DNA from: Elmis aenea
Taxonomy: Eukaryota > Arthropoda > Insecta > Coleoptera > Elmidae
DNA: 64,000 nt
Assembly (NCBI GenBank): GCA_947652605.1
Contig: OX393577.1
Span: 24,121,466 to 24,185,465, forward strand
Direction: 5' to 3'
Shown piece by piece: positions 46,688 through 58,770 of the stretch. Both the position numbers and the translations under genes were made by a program. The notes under the pieces were generated by a model, which saw only the letters and a program-made list of their open reading frames with translations, searched no databases and was not told the origin of the DNA. How positions within the stretch are numbered: position 1 is the first letter of the stretch; every line of letters starts with the position of its first letter.

Positions 46688-47477
46688 TCCTGTATGATTA
46701 TACTATAATTAATACAGTTAATTAATGATGTATGACTACGAAACTGAATTTCTGAGAAAAAATAAACTAAAAGGAGGTGAAAAATAAAATACCCATTTTC
46801 ATAATATTTAGTTCTTTACCTGGTTGCTTAAGGTTTAATTGTCAAAGTGAAATTAGTTAATTTGGTAAGAACTTAGATAATGTAAAGCAAGGATTTAAAA
46901 CGTGCAATACGATTTTGTTTTTAGGCTAATCCCTATTTGTTATTGAACTAACAATACAATGTAAATGTCATGCGAATTATAATTCAACACAATCCCCTAT
47001 AAGAGCTTTTCAATTTCCTTTTTGATGTGCAGGTTAGAGTTTCACTGTCATGATTTCCTTTCCTACTATAGTCAATTCGTGGACACATGATATATGTATG
47101 TATTCGAAGATTGTTTTTCCCGTTTTTTAGGCAATGTTTTAGCTACATCTGCTGTGGCAGTAATAAACTCTAATTGTAAAATACATTATTGTAATTAATT
47201 CTAGAATATTGTGCATTGGTAGAATTCGTTTGTAATTACCACATGGAATGTGTAATTACAACTCATATATTTTAAGATTGAATTCAAAAGAAATGATTAG
47301 TCCAATTTTGTTTTATAGTTCATTGGTATTGTTTTAATCAAGGTTTCCGCTACGATAAAACCCGTAATATAATAATTAAATTTACATTTAATGAAAGTAT
47401 AACAAACAAATAGTTTAAAAAGAAACCTTATGTTTAATGTATCTTAATATTTTGTTGTAAACCTTCTTTAGCACTTA
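46688..47477. other. Intergenic, nothing recognised
   Basis: AT-rich, no gene or element seen. Confidence 0.45.
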
Positions 47478-47744
47478 CTGCAATATAGGGTTTCTCGCCC
47501 GGGATCCCGGTCCATTTTAACCCATTTCATATTTCCCGGGTAATACTTATTGTCCCAGGAAATCCCGGGATATTTAAAAATTTTATTTTCGTTTATTTCG
47601 TGCTAAGATCTTTGTAATACTATCATCAATTATCAGAATTTATTATAAATATCTTAACTAACCTTAAATTATGAAAAAACTTTCTTTATTTTTATTTCTA
47701 AATAATTTTTCAGCTTAAGAATAACAAATTATGTACACCCGTAC

Positions 47745-48846
47745 TATAGGGTGTCCACCTACTGCGTATTTCTTTCATAACTGCTTTATTATTCAAAATA
47801 GTAAACAAGTTTAAGGACACAATTCGTGGAGATCCTAGGATGCATAATCTAAAATTATTTTCAGCTATACAGAGTGTTTGGTTTCAGCGCATCGATGTGT
47901 AGCTTTTTTACTTTAAACATAACACCCTTTATATTTTTTATGTTTTAGTTTCCAAATTGAATTCTCTTTAAAAAATATAATAGGTTTTATGTACATAACA
48001 TCAATAGTTTTTGAATTATTAACTTTTTTTTTATATATTGACGGTTGCCGATCTTTAACAAAACATTCATATTTAGCTTTTTAACGGCGTCAGTGTAAAA
48101 TAATTTGGTAGTTTTGTTAACAATACTCATATAGCGCCTTCTGAACAAATAAACTTTTTAAATAATTTAAATAAGAGTATTGTTAACAAAAGTATCAAAT
48201 TATTTTGCACTGACGATGTTAAATCGCTAAATATGAATGTTTTGTTAAAGATCGGCAACCGTCAATATTTAAAAAAAGAAAAGTTAATAATTCAAAAACT
48301 ATTAATATTATGTACATAAAACCTTTTATATTTTTTAAAGAGAATTCAATTTGGAATCTAAAAGTATACAGGGCAGTGGCGTAGTAAGGGTAAATGGCGC
48401 CCGGGGCATTTTATTTTTTTACGCCCCCCTCTCGTTCGTATTTTTATTGTAGTGTGTGAGTTCCAATTAAAATAATGTGTTATTTATTCAAATACAATGT
48501 AATGAAAATAGGAACAAATTTTAAAATTATCATGGCATTTTAGTTTTCTGGCTTTAAATAAGTGAAATAAACGCAAAATATTTTGTCTTCACGTCGCCCC
48601 CCAAGACTGGCGCCCGGGGCAACGATACCCCCTTCCCCCCGTCGCTGCGCCACTGATACAGGGTGTTGTGTTTAAAGTAAAAAAGCTACACATCGATGCG
48701 CGGAAACCAAACACTCTGCACTTATAGCTGAAAATAATTTTAGATTATGTATCCTATGATCTCCAACAAATTGTGTCCTAAAATATTTTTTTTATTTTGA
48801 ATAATAAAGCAGCTATGAAAGAAATACGCACTAGGTGGACCTGTAT
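47745..48846. mobile_element. Fold-back element, middle layer of the nest
   Basis: Left TATAGGGTGTCCACCTACTG then GCGTATTTCTTTCATA, pairing with the right end at 48816-48846. Strong inner arms CATCGATGTGTAGCTTTTTT and AAAAGCTACACATCGATGCG. Same family as 42313-44567. Interrupted by the MITE at 48374. Confidence 0.85.
48374..48655. mobile_element. hAT MITE with perfect 8-bp duplication, inner layer of the nest
   Basis: CAGTGGCGTAGTAAGGGTAA and CGTCGCTGCGCCACTG ends, with GGCGCCCGGGGC words inside both. ATACAGGG is duplicated exactly (48366-48373, 48656-48663). Confidence 0.92.
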
Positions 48847-49483
48847 GTAAAGAAGTCCGGTATCTATGACAAAGTTTATAATATCATCAATTCCACTCAC
48901 ATCAATAGAGACTGAGAGAACATTTTATGCAGCAGGACTTTATGTTAATATATTAAGAATTAGAAAGTGACCTAAGCATACAGCACCTTTTTTTTCTTAA
49001 ATCATATTACAAAAATTAATTGTAAAAATTATGTTTTTGTTTTCATTAAAATAAAATTGCAATAAAAAGGTGTTATTTTTTAAATGTATGTTTTTTTACC
49101 AATATTATTTTATTATTTATTATAATCATGGAGCGAAATGTATTACATATATAATTTGGGTTGTTTTTAAGCAATAAACCGCTGACTTCCCTTTTCGGGT
49201 CATTTACTCCAAAATATTGAAATAATTTATTACTTCCGAAATCCCGGGAAGTAGACTAATTTCTCCCCGGAATCCCGGGACAAGCAAAAATGGCAAATAC
49301 AAGAAACCCTACTGCCATACATCTTCGTGTCATATAACTTTGTCCATACTTTTGTCAAATTCTCCTAGATAACCTATTTAGTTTTAAGCTTGGCAAGTTC
49401 ACCTGATTCCCTTTTTAATCCCCACAAACATTGTCAATGGGACACTCCCGTCTGTTCATCCATTATAGTCTTATACAGGGTGT

Positions 49484-50035
49484 GTAAAAATTGGTGGAAG
49501 CGCTACACGTGGCGATGTTCTTCGTAAAATTCTAAGTCGAAAATCTTCATACGAAAATGTTGTAACATGCTTGCTGTGTCTGCAAGAGGTCCTCAAAGTT
49601 TTGACATTTAGTCCTTTAATAAGTATTTTTTCCTAGATATTGTGTTCTTCCTTTCAAAAATTGGTGTTGAAAATATGTAAATCACTGATTTGAATGAAAA
49701 TAATACACATGGCAACGTTGTCATTAGGTGTCATCTCTGTTTTTCTCGTAATTATTTCTAGTTTGTGTTTTACGATACCCAAAAGTTTGCAGCTATGTTT
49801 ACTAACTGAAGGCTTTCAGTTCGAACAAAAATTGTAAATACCTAAGTAAAAATTGCTGATAAAAAAATGTCCAAACGCAAATCAATGTATGCAATGTTGC
49901 CATTTTTTTTCTTTAAGTAGTTCCTGAGGCCATAGGAAGCATGGTACAACATTTTTGTATCAAGATTTTCGACTTGGAATTTTACGAAGAACATCGTCAC
50001 GTGTAGCGCTTTCGCCAATTTCTACACACCCTGTA
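49484..50035. mobile_element. Fold-back element, TA|CAGGG ends (552 bp)
   Basis: TACAGGGTGTGTAAAAATTG and complement. Arms match through AAGCGCTACACGTGGCGATG, GTTCTTCGTAAAATTC and onward. Flanking TA. Confidence 0.85.
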
Positions 50036-50144
50036 TATTTATATAAATATAGAAATGAATTTTAATATATTTTAATGAAAATCTATTAACCTCATACAAA
50101 TTTTAGAATAATACTATATTTGTACAGAAAATTAAACCACATCG

Positions 50145-50791
50145 TACAGGGTGGTCCAAATTCGATGGGATTGCATGGGTATCTCGCTTAATAGGCAAGA
50201 TAGAGAAACGGTTAAATTACCAAAAATGGGCAGTTTTTTGGAACATATTCAGAACCGTTTTCAAAAATATTTTATCATATCCGGTTTTTGAGATATTAGA
50301 GAAAAACTGTTTTTTTGTCATATTAATAATGTGTCATATCTCCGTTATTGTTGTAAATATCAAAAAAGTTTATTAACAATTTTTTTTAGATATTTTTATG
50401 TTAAGTTTGATTACACTAAAAAAAAAAAATTTGCGCTCGCCGTTAAAAAGTTATGACACAAACTTACCTTTTTTTAAATGGAAGCTATAGTTGGCTATGG
50501 TCTATTTAAATTCCTTATTTTTTTCTCATTCCAAATATATAAGGGTTAATGTATTTATTTTCAATAATACGCAAGTCACAAAGGTTTTTCAATTTTTTTA
50601 AAGATGAAAAACAAAAAGTAGGCTGTGGAAACAAAAAAAAATCAAGAAAAACAGAAAATTATAGAATATATTTGACAACTGTTCTGAGTTCATCTCAAGA
50701 AAGTGCTCATTTTTGATAATTTAATCGTTTCTCTATCTTGCCTATTAAGCAAGATACCCATGCAATCCCATCGAATTTGGACCACCCTGTA
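50145..50791. mobile_element. Fold-back element, same family as 31544-32453
   Basis: TACAGGGTGGTCCAAATTCG and complement. Shared internal words with 31544 include GGCAAGATAGAGAAACGGTT and CATTCCAAATATATAAGGG. This copy lacks the CRE-bearing palindrome. Confidence 0.87.
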
Positions 50792-53214
50792 CGTACAAAA
50801 AAAATATAATTTTGATGTGATTTTACAATTATGCGTTCAGATTTTTCACTATTAACATTGTTTCCTTTCAGGAGAACATTTTTTATCAAATTATCAAGTC
50901 TATATAAAAGTAAAAACCCAAATTTAAAATGATATGTGTGTGACTGCAATGCAGAAATGTAATTTCAATATTAAGTTACGAATCAATAAAACCAATTCAG
51001 AACAAAATTAAATGTTTAAGTGTCACATTCATTTCGAAAATTCTAATATCGAAAATTGCAGGCAACTTCGGCAGTCAAACAAAATTATTCGTAAATATAA
51101 TTAGCATATTACCAAGAACGCTTTCTTACTTCAAAGAGATTAAATTTTGTTGAAAAAGTGAAATGTTGGTAACGCATTAAATTATTCAAAAGTATAATTT
51201 GAATAAGATGTATTATTAATGATTTAAGCTCCATTTTTCAAAAAGATTTTTCCACTAACACCATTTAAGTTACGAAGGTCAAGTTGAATTTATTGAGAAC
51301 AATAAATGAAGGGTGTTGGGTAAAAACAAGGAATGTCAATTTTTATCGATTTTGAGATATTGATGCCATCTTACATCTTACAGATATTTTGCTGTGCTAT
51401 ATCAGAGTGTAATCAGTTTAGAAAATACTAATTTTTCCAGAGTAATTCCATATACAAATATAGGCGGTTTGGGAGAAAACGAGGAATGTCATACCGCGAA
51501 CGGGAGAAAACAAGGATTGTCAACAGCGGATTCTGTTTGGCACATGCGATTTTCTGCCGCCGCGACTATAAAATCGCAGTCGCTAATAAATAATAGGAGT
51601 GAAATTATTTATTGGTGTGTAAATATTTCTTAATAATTACATCCTATTATTTTTGTTTCAATTAAGTAAATGGTTGACACATGGTATTTTTTCTTGACAT
51701 TACTTATTTTGAACCATAAATTTGACAGGTCACTTAGAATAACTAATTATTATAGTTAAAATAAAATAAATTTTTTACATTATTACTCATTTATAATAAT
51801 ATGATCCATAGTAAAATAAAGTTTGGTTGATAAAGTTCTATGAACAAAAAATTAGTAGACTTTAAAATCTTTAAAATCGAATTGTAAAGATCTAATACAA
51901 ATTGACATTTCTTGTTTTCACATAACACTCTTCAAATACGGTTAATATTTTCAAAGATTTTATTTTAAATATGGTCAAAGTGACTTTATTGTCATACTGA
52001 TTATCTTTCTAACAGCAATAATTTTTTTCTGGTTGAACTTAATTAGATTATTTAATTTTAAATCCTGCAGCATTTAAATAATAAACTAGACAATATTTTA
52101 ATGCCAGTTGTTGGATTTACATTAAACTAATATAGAATTTTCAAGGAAATGTATAATATAAAATTCTTGAAATATGTATTTTTTAATCCGTAATCCAAGT
52201 TTCACACAATGCATGAGATGCCACCAGAGTCTTCGATTTATTTGATGCGAAAGCAATATTCCTATGTAGAAATAAAAATAAATAAAAAATACAGACCGCC
52301 CTGAAAAATTCCTTCAAAACTTTATTATGCCAGTAAAAAACGTATTGTACTTTCTCACACGATAATTCCTTGAATGACAATACATACTTTACTTCCTCAA
52401 ATCATGTTCCGTTCTATTTTATTGCTTATAACTTGCAAATACGTGTTGACTTTTCACGAGACAAAACTTGAATTATTCGCTTACGAATAGTTTTAAGACA
52501 ATTTTAAATAATATTATTGCTTTTGAAGTAATTCACGGTGGGAGAATGAACCGTTCTTACACTTAATTAACTACATTACAAAAGGACCTTTGAATGACTA
52601 ATTGCTGTAATTAAAGGTCCGTTGCTCACAATGTCAGTTCATGTAAGTCTTCTAATGGACGTCATCAGTAGCTAAAAAAGACATCGTATTAACATAAAAG
52701 GTCACTTCATGCCACTTATTTCCATGAATAATAGAAGCAGAGACTTTAATTAAAACCACAAAGTAAATAAATGCAAGAAAACTAAAAAACTAGTGTCAAG
52801 TTGGTTAGAACCTAGTTTATTAATTTTTTAAGGTAGTGTTACTTACAAGCGAAAAAAAAATTTAATCCGAGGGCATGTTTTAATTATTAATTTTTACGAT
52901 TTTAAAAAGGATTCAAGCACCTGTGACTGCAAGGAAAGTTTAGTATCAGCTTCTAGTGAACAAGTGCCTTTATTGACTACAATTTATCGCTGATATTCCA
53001 AAATATTTGCCGTTTTAGTATACTTCATACACACTTCTTTCGTCAATATGATAAATAAATATTTCGTATTAACTATTTATATTTTAACTAGTAATTCAGG
53101 ATAGCAAATTGATTGTATCAATTACAATATCGATTGTGGACTATAAACTATAACAAAAGTGACTATGATAGCTTAAGATAACATTGGTATTGGTTTACCT
53201 AAGCCAGGGCTCGA
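50792..53214. other. Intergenic, nothing recognised
   Basis: AT-rich sequence with only chance open frames (longest about 80 codons). Confidence 0.5.
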
Positions 53215-54908
53215 AACCGAAAAAAAAATTGGTTAACGATTAACCGAAAACGAGAACTTTATTTGTATGACGGTTTTTGGTTAAAAACCGAGTTTTTTTT
53301 CGTAGAAAACAGATTTAACTTATAAACCGGTTTTTGACATTATAAAAATTAGAAATGCTAAGTATGGATATTATCTATTAATAATTGTATAATATACCGG
53401 GTGTAAATGAAGTGTGGTACACCCCCTTTTTTTTCTTTAGTTTTGATTTTAGATAAATGAAATTTTAGACATGTGATATGTGCGAAAAACCGGGCTTTTT
53501 GAGCACATGCACACATTTGTTTCACTTCCGGTTTCGCCGGAAATGACCCCAACTTTGTTATTTTAAATGGAACACCCTGTATATTTTTACATTTTTGGAA
53601 AGAGGAAACGATTTTTGATACAACTGCACTATTTTTGTTAATTTTTATAACCTCGAAATTTTTTTGAAACAAAATTTAGTTTTTTATTAAGGGTGCCGTG
53701 ACCTGCATAAATTGATATTTATTATGTCAAAAATTGTCCAAAAAACGTTTCTGTAAATTTTAAATGTCATTTAGGTTACTTTAATCGGCTTTGAAGGTTA
53801 CGGAATCGGTTTTTTGACAAAAAGTCAATTTTTTAAAGGGAACTATGCTGGTACCAGCGGTTATTTAAATGAAGCATCTTCTAACGAATCCATCCATACC
53901 AATAACTTGTATTTTTATTAAGAGTCCGCTTCAAAAACTTCAAATTATTGTGAAGATTTATTAAGAGATCTTTTTAATCGCAGTAATCTAATTATGTAAA
54001 AATGATTACTAAAATTTTTAGACTTTTTAATTAAATGACTATAGTAGTTAAACAAAACAACGATCATTTGTTTTGTTGTAGTTATGCACAGTGTACTGCG
54101 ATTAAAAAAAAGAATCTCTTAATAAATCTCCACAATAATTTGAAGTTATTGGTATCGATGGATTCGTTAGAAGATGCACTATTTAAATAACCACTGGTAC
54201 CAGCATAGTTCCATTTAAAAAAATTGACTTTTTGTCAAAAAACCGATTCCGTAACCTTCAAAGCCGATTAAAGTAACCTAAATGACATTTAAAATTTACA
54301 AAAACGTTTTTTGGACAATTGTTCATATAATAAAAATCAATTTATGCAGGTCACGGCACCCTTAATGAAAAACTAAATTTTGTTTCAAAAAAATTTTGAG
54401 GTTATAAAAATTAACAAAAATAGTGCAGTTGTATCACAAATCGTTTCCTCTTTCCAAAAATGTAAAAATATACAGGGTGTTCCATTTAAAATAACAAAGT
54501 TGGGGTCATTTCCGGCGAAACCGGAAGTGAAACAAATGTGTGCATGTGCTCAAAAAGCCCGGTTTTTTGCACATATCACATGTCTAAAATTTCATTTATC
54601 TAAAATCAAAACTAAAGAAAAAAAGGGGGTGTACCACACTTCATTTACACCCGGTATATACAATCAAGCGTTCAGTAATGACTTCTGGTAAACTAATCGC
54701 ATTAAATACAGATTTTGTATTTTTTAAAGTAATTTTTATGAAAAAAAAATGTTAAAAAAAAACTGTTTTTAATTATTTTGGTTAAAGTTTGCCGTTTTTT
54801 TGCTATTAAAAATAATCATTTTGGTTTCGGTTAAAAATCACTTTTACGGAAAAAAATTACTGTTAACCGTCTTTTCAAACCGATTTAAAAACCCGGTTTC
54901 TTGCCCTG
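53215..54908. mobile_element. hAT-like element (CAGGGCTCGAAACCG ends) hosting a fold-back
   Basis: Left CAGGGCTCGAAACCG and TTAACCGAAAACG words. Right AAAACCCGGTTTCTTGCCCTG. No clear 8-bp duplication. Its interior is almost wholly the fold-back 53395-54656. Confidence 0.6.
53395..54656. mobile_element. Fold-back element with nearly identical arms (1.26 kb)
   Basis: TACCGGGTGTAAATGAAGTG at the left and its complement at the right, flanked by TA. Arms of about 600 nt are so alike that both read the same open frame outward-in (MFQKNFEVIKINKNSAVVS), on the - strand at 53358-53672 and the + strand at 54380-54691. Inner CACCCTGTA and TACAGGGTG (about 53573 and 54472) mark an older element inside each arm. 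Confidence 0.88.
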
Positions 54909-57569
54909 GTTTTAGCTAGAAATATCATAAAACTATTATTTTGCGTTAATATTGCATGTATGCGTCACTTTATAACCCAGATATGCAATCATAGATGACA
55001 ATAAACGAAATGAAGGCTTTGTAGGGGCAGTAATTTGATTTATATTGTTCGCAGTGGTAGGTAATAGGAAAATCTCGCTCAACCCTAGCATCGTGCCTTT
55101 TCAATTTTTTCAACTTCAATTTCTTTAATCGTGCTATTCCCGCGAGCACGACTTTTATAACATTTTTTTATTACATTTGTATCACCCACAGAGATTCAAT
55201 ATGTTTATATAAATTCAAGGCGTTGAATACAATCTTTTAAGTTAGCCTTTTCAGAAATTTGTTTTCTTGTCTATTCGTTACTGCAATTATGATTGTTTCT
55301 ATATTTGTAAAAAAAAAAAACGAATTAATTGTTCTTGAGTTTGTCGTATTGATTAAAGCTATTTATTAGCAAAGGAATGTTTTAAATACATTAGTACAGT
55401 ACTACTACTATAATAGTATATTACATAACAAGAGTTGTAAGAAGCATATTACTTGCGTAATTGCTTTACAGCTCGTGTTGTGTAGCTTACTTTTTCTACG
55501 CACACATAATACCTACGATTTTAACGACTTTTTGGCTAATACCCAGTAATTATGTTGTCTTGTCAATTTTGACGTAAGCTTACTTTGACATTTCTAGACA
55601 AGTGTGCGTTTTGGATGCAGGCAGTGTTTGACGTAAGGCTACTTCAATCTTTCTAGACAAGTGTGCGTTTTGCTTACCGTGCGTTAGAACTCACTATGCA
55701 TGCAGGTTGCAGGCTGTACGGTAAGAGTCATTTACATTAGTGGTAGTAGAAAAATACTGTTTTAGTAACAATTGCGTTGTAATTGTCTTTCTCTCATGTT
55801 TGCTCATTAATTAGGCGTTCATTTTCATCAAAATTCTTTTTTCATTTTAATTTAATTGCGTGTCTTCAGAACAATTAAAGCAATAAAGTTTTCTGTTATT
55901 TAATTACAGTTCTCTCTTAAATCAAACAACGCAATTAGCGATAATTTAACTTTTAATTATCCTTATCGAGGTAGATTTCAATAATTTATATCATATTATT
56001 TGTAAACAACATTATTAAATTTCATTTAAAATTTGACAAACGCAGCCTCAGATTTTCTGTAAAATTAGTGTTGTATATTTTTAAAAACGTCTACAAGTTT
56101 ATGCAAATTTTATTTATTAATGCAATTAAGTGCTTGAAGGATTACCGTATAAGCCTTAAAACCGTACATTAACATAAAATGGTAAAATTTTCTTCGTCCG
56201 TCGGTCCGCAATTAAATATGCAAATTTTCCATCCTCTTGAATAGGTATACCAAGATTATGTGATAACCGAATTAAATGCTAACTTAGTTTGTGCAGATTT
56301 AAGCATCCACCTTTATTAGAAATTTCTGAACGAAGTCTCACTGTTAATTGTTTAAAGTAATCCTAGCTTTGAGCCAATAGGCTATTAATTAATGGCAAGG
56401 AAATGGATTTTTAATTATTCCAAATTAAAATAAAGTTGTGTGCTACTGTATTTTCCACTTTAATTAAACCTAATTTTGTGGATTAAAAGCTGGTAGTAAC
56501 CTTTGTTTAAATATGTAAAATATATAAAAATGATGTACACACAGCATAAAATACTTTTTAAAAAAACACTAAATCAATGGTTGAAAATGTTAATAAGTCT
56601 AAATAAAAATCAGTCATATTTCTTTCGAACTTAAAGTCTCTTCATCATTTGCCAATATGATTGCAACTAATAAGGAGACGAGAGTCGAAACTGGCCTTCC
56701 ATTTCAACTAGAGATTCTTTTAAAAAAGTTTAGTGATTTGTCATAAAACATCTTTATTAATAAATGAATCGCTTCAATAAATTAACTATCTATCAAATGA
56801 CTTCAAAACTTAAATATATACAACATTTCTTCTCACACATTATTCAATTCAATTAGAATAAAATAAAGTGTCACAAAACATTATACAATGCTGAAATAAA
56901 ATAATGGAATTCAAACATTTGATAAATGCTCACCATCAAAGCATCAGCAAAGGCTTTTAGCAGATATCACACAAATCCATTAACACAAGCATGTACCGAA
57001 CCGCAAATTTAGGACCTATTTAAATATTTGGATTTACTTAAATAGCCCATATATCTTATCCTAATATTTTTATAACAATAAAAGATAAAACGCCATTTAT
57101 TTTATATGTATGCGGGTGGTCCTTATTTTTAAACTTTACATATTTTTATGCAAGACCCCCTCAATCTGTACCTTGTACAAATAATTACTTCCTGTAAAAT
57201 TTGGGACCAATAATTAGTAAATATTAACCCAAAATAATTGTAAATAAGTTCAATTTCATATTATTGTGAATTATATAATTTTTTTCATGTATAAACTCAT
57301 TTTGACTGAAAAGACAAGTTTTAACTTGTGTGGCTCTTGCACTGATTGATATTTTTTCCATTTCTTTGCACCACACACGACTGAAACATCAAACATCGTC
57401 TAATCGCATTGTGCCGAATAACGCGATCGTTGTATAGTAGTAGAATTGAAATTGAATTGTTACATTCCCTAGCCAACCTGGCACATCAAAAAATGAGGTA
57501 TATAGAGAAACAGAAATAGAAAGTAAGGTGTCAAAAAACAGAAGAGCTAGAAAAGGTATCTTGACTACT
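54909..57569. other. Intergenic; short tandem duplication at 55568-55672
   Basis: A unit with TTTGACGTAAG...TTTCTAGACAAGTGTGCGTT occurs twice, 59 nt apart (55568-55613, 55627-55672). Nothing else recognised. Confidence 0.55.
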
Positions 57570-58770
57570 CGATTTTCAGCAAGCTCTAGACAGGTGTAAG
57601 ATCAGTGATGGGGATGCCGTTCATTTAAATCCAAATAAGTTTGTCATTAATCGTACATCCATTAAGAAAGCTCCGTAAAGATTTCACAGGATGTCAAGTC
57701 AAAATTCAACGGATTGAATTTAAACTTTGTGGTCATCCATTAGGATTCCAAAATGCTTCCAGACTTACTGGATAAAACAATGTTAATCGACTTCCAGCCA
57801 TAGCTACAGCTCCTAACGTAGAACAGCTTCTAAGAGTTCCCGAAAAACAGACAGATAATACAAATAAGATTTTACTTTATACTACAAATAAAATGAGGAT
57901 TTTTCTTCGTGATGATTATCGAGAATTGTTGGAATTAATTATAATATTCTTAGGGAAGTCACCGTTACGAGGAATATATTTTCGCCAACCTGGAGCATAT
58001 CATTCAGTTAGATAGATGGCCAAAGCCATATATTGCTTAAAAGTATATTTAGGTATTCCGACAGCAATTCTAATTAACTAAAAGGGAGGAAATTGTGCGG
58101 CGAAAATGTTGTTTCATAATAAAATGTTATGCAAAGGCGTGGTTTTCAACTGCAAATGCGATTAAGGCTCCTCTTAACGATATCAATTTCCATTAAAAAA
58201 AATTGAAGTTCACAAATCGACGACCAATTAGTTGCAAAAATAGCAATCAAAAAATTCGTTAACCATTTATGGTATTTGAGCGAAGAATCTATATTTGATG
58301 AAAGAATAAGTGACGAAGGAGTAAAAAGTATAGCACAAAAAATACTGCTGACCGGAGAAACAGATGAAGCGGAAGAAACCAAAAACAAACTTATTAAATA
58401 AGATTGTTTAAAATACTCCCTAAATAAAGATCTTTCCTTATAAATAATTACAAATAAATTGAAAAAAATATTTAATAGGTTTGAAATTTCCTTAGACTTT
58501 CTGCACGTAGATCCTATGCATTGGAAAGATCAAGGAAGTTATGTAAAGGGAAGGGCAGTCATAAAATCTTTAAGAGTGGTATGTGATACAGCTGAGAGAT
58601 GTGAAATTAATGGAAAAATTTTACTCTTCATTAACAAAACACGAATCTCAAAAATTCTTTGTTTTACAGGTATGTTAGTCGATCGCATAATTAATTTTTT
58701 GTATTGTATAATTGAATTTTCTCTTTTTTATTCAGACTGTGCAAGATTATCGCAAGAAATATAACATTTG
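57570..58770 (+). pseudogene. Deleted, frameshifted copy of a repeated uncharacterised insect gene family
   Basis: Pieces in order: ALDRCKISDGDAVHL and FVINRTSIKKA (57575-57680), VHPLGFQNASRLTG and VNRLPAIATAPNVEQLLRVP (about 57730-57845), IFLRDDYRELLELIIIFLG, LRGIYFRQPGAYHSVR, MAKAIYCLKVYLGI (57897-58070), HLWYLS-like and FNRFEISLDFLHVDPMHWKD (58465-58525), VVCDTAERCEING, SLTKHESQKFFVLQ, then after a 66-nt GT-AG gap TVQDYRKKYN. I recall this residue order from multicopy 'uncharacterised' proteins in aphids and other invertebrates, probably of transposon origin. About 250 residues between the LRVP and RDDYREL pieces are missing. Many stops; not functional. Confidence 0.65.

Larger units (their letters stand above)
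47486..49311. mobile_element. hAT-like element (TAGGGTTTCT ends), outer layer of a three-level nest
   Basis: TAGGGTTTCTCGCCCGGGAT at the left, ATACAAGAAACCCTA at the right, with CCCGGGAT words near both. The flanks CTGCAATA and CTGCCATA agree at 7 of 8 bases. It contains the fold-back 47745-48846. Confidence 0.82.

Noticed and set aside
53358..54691. Two matching ~100-residue open frames, perhaps a duplicated gene
   Set aside because: They are the same arm of one palindrome read in both directions. The predicted protein has low complexity and no known domain.
58146..58388. Open frame of 80 codons on the - strand
   Set aside because: Antisense to the decayed + strand gene copy (57570-58770), which has recognisable blocks.
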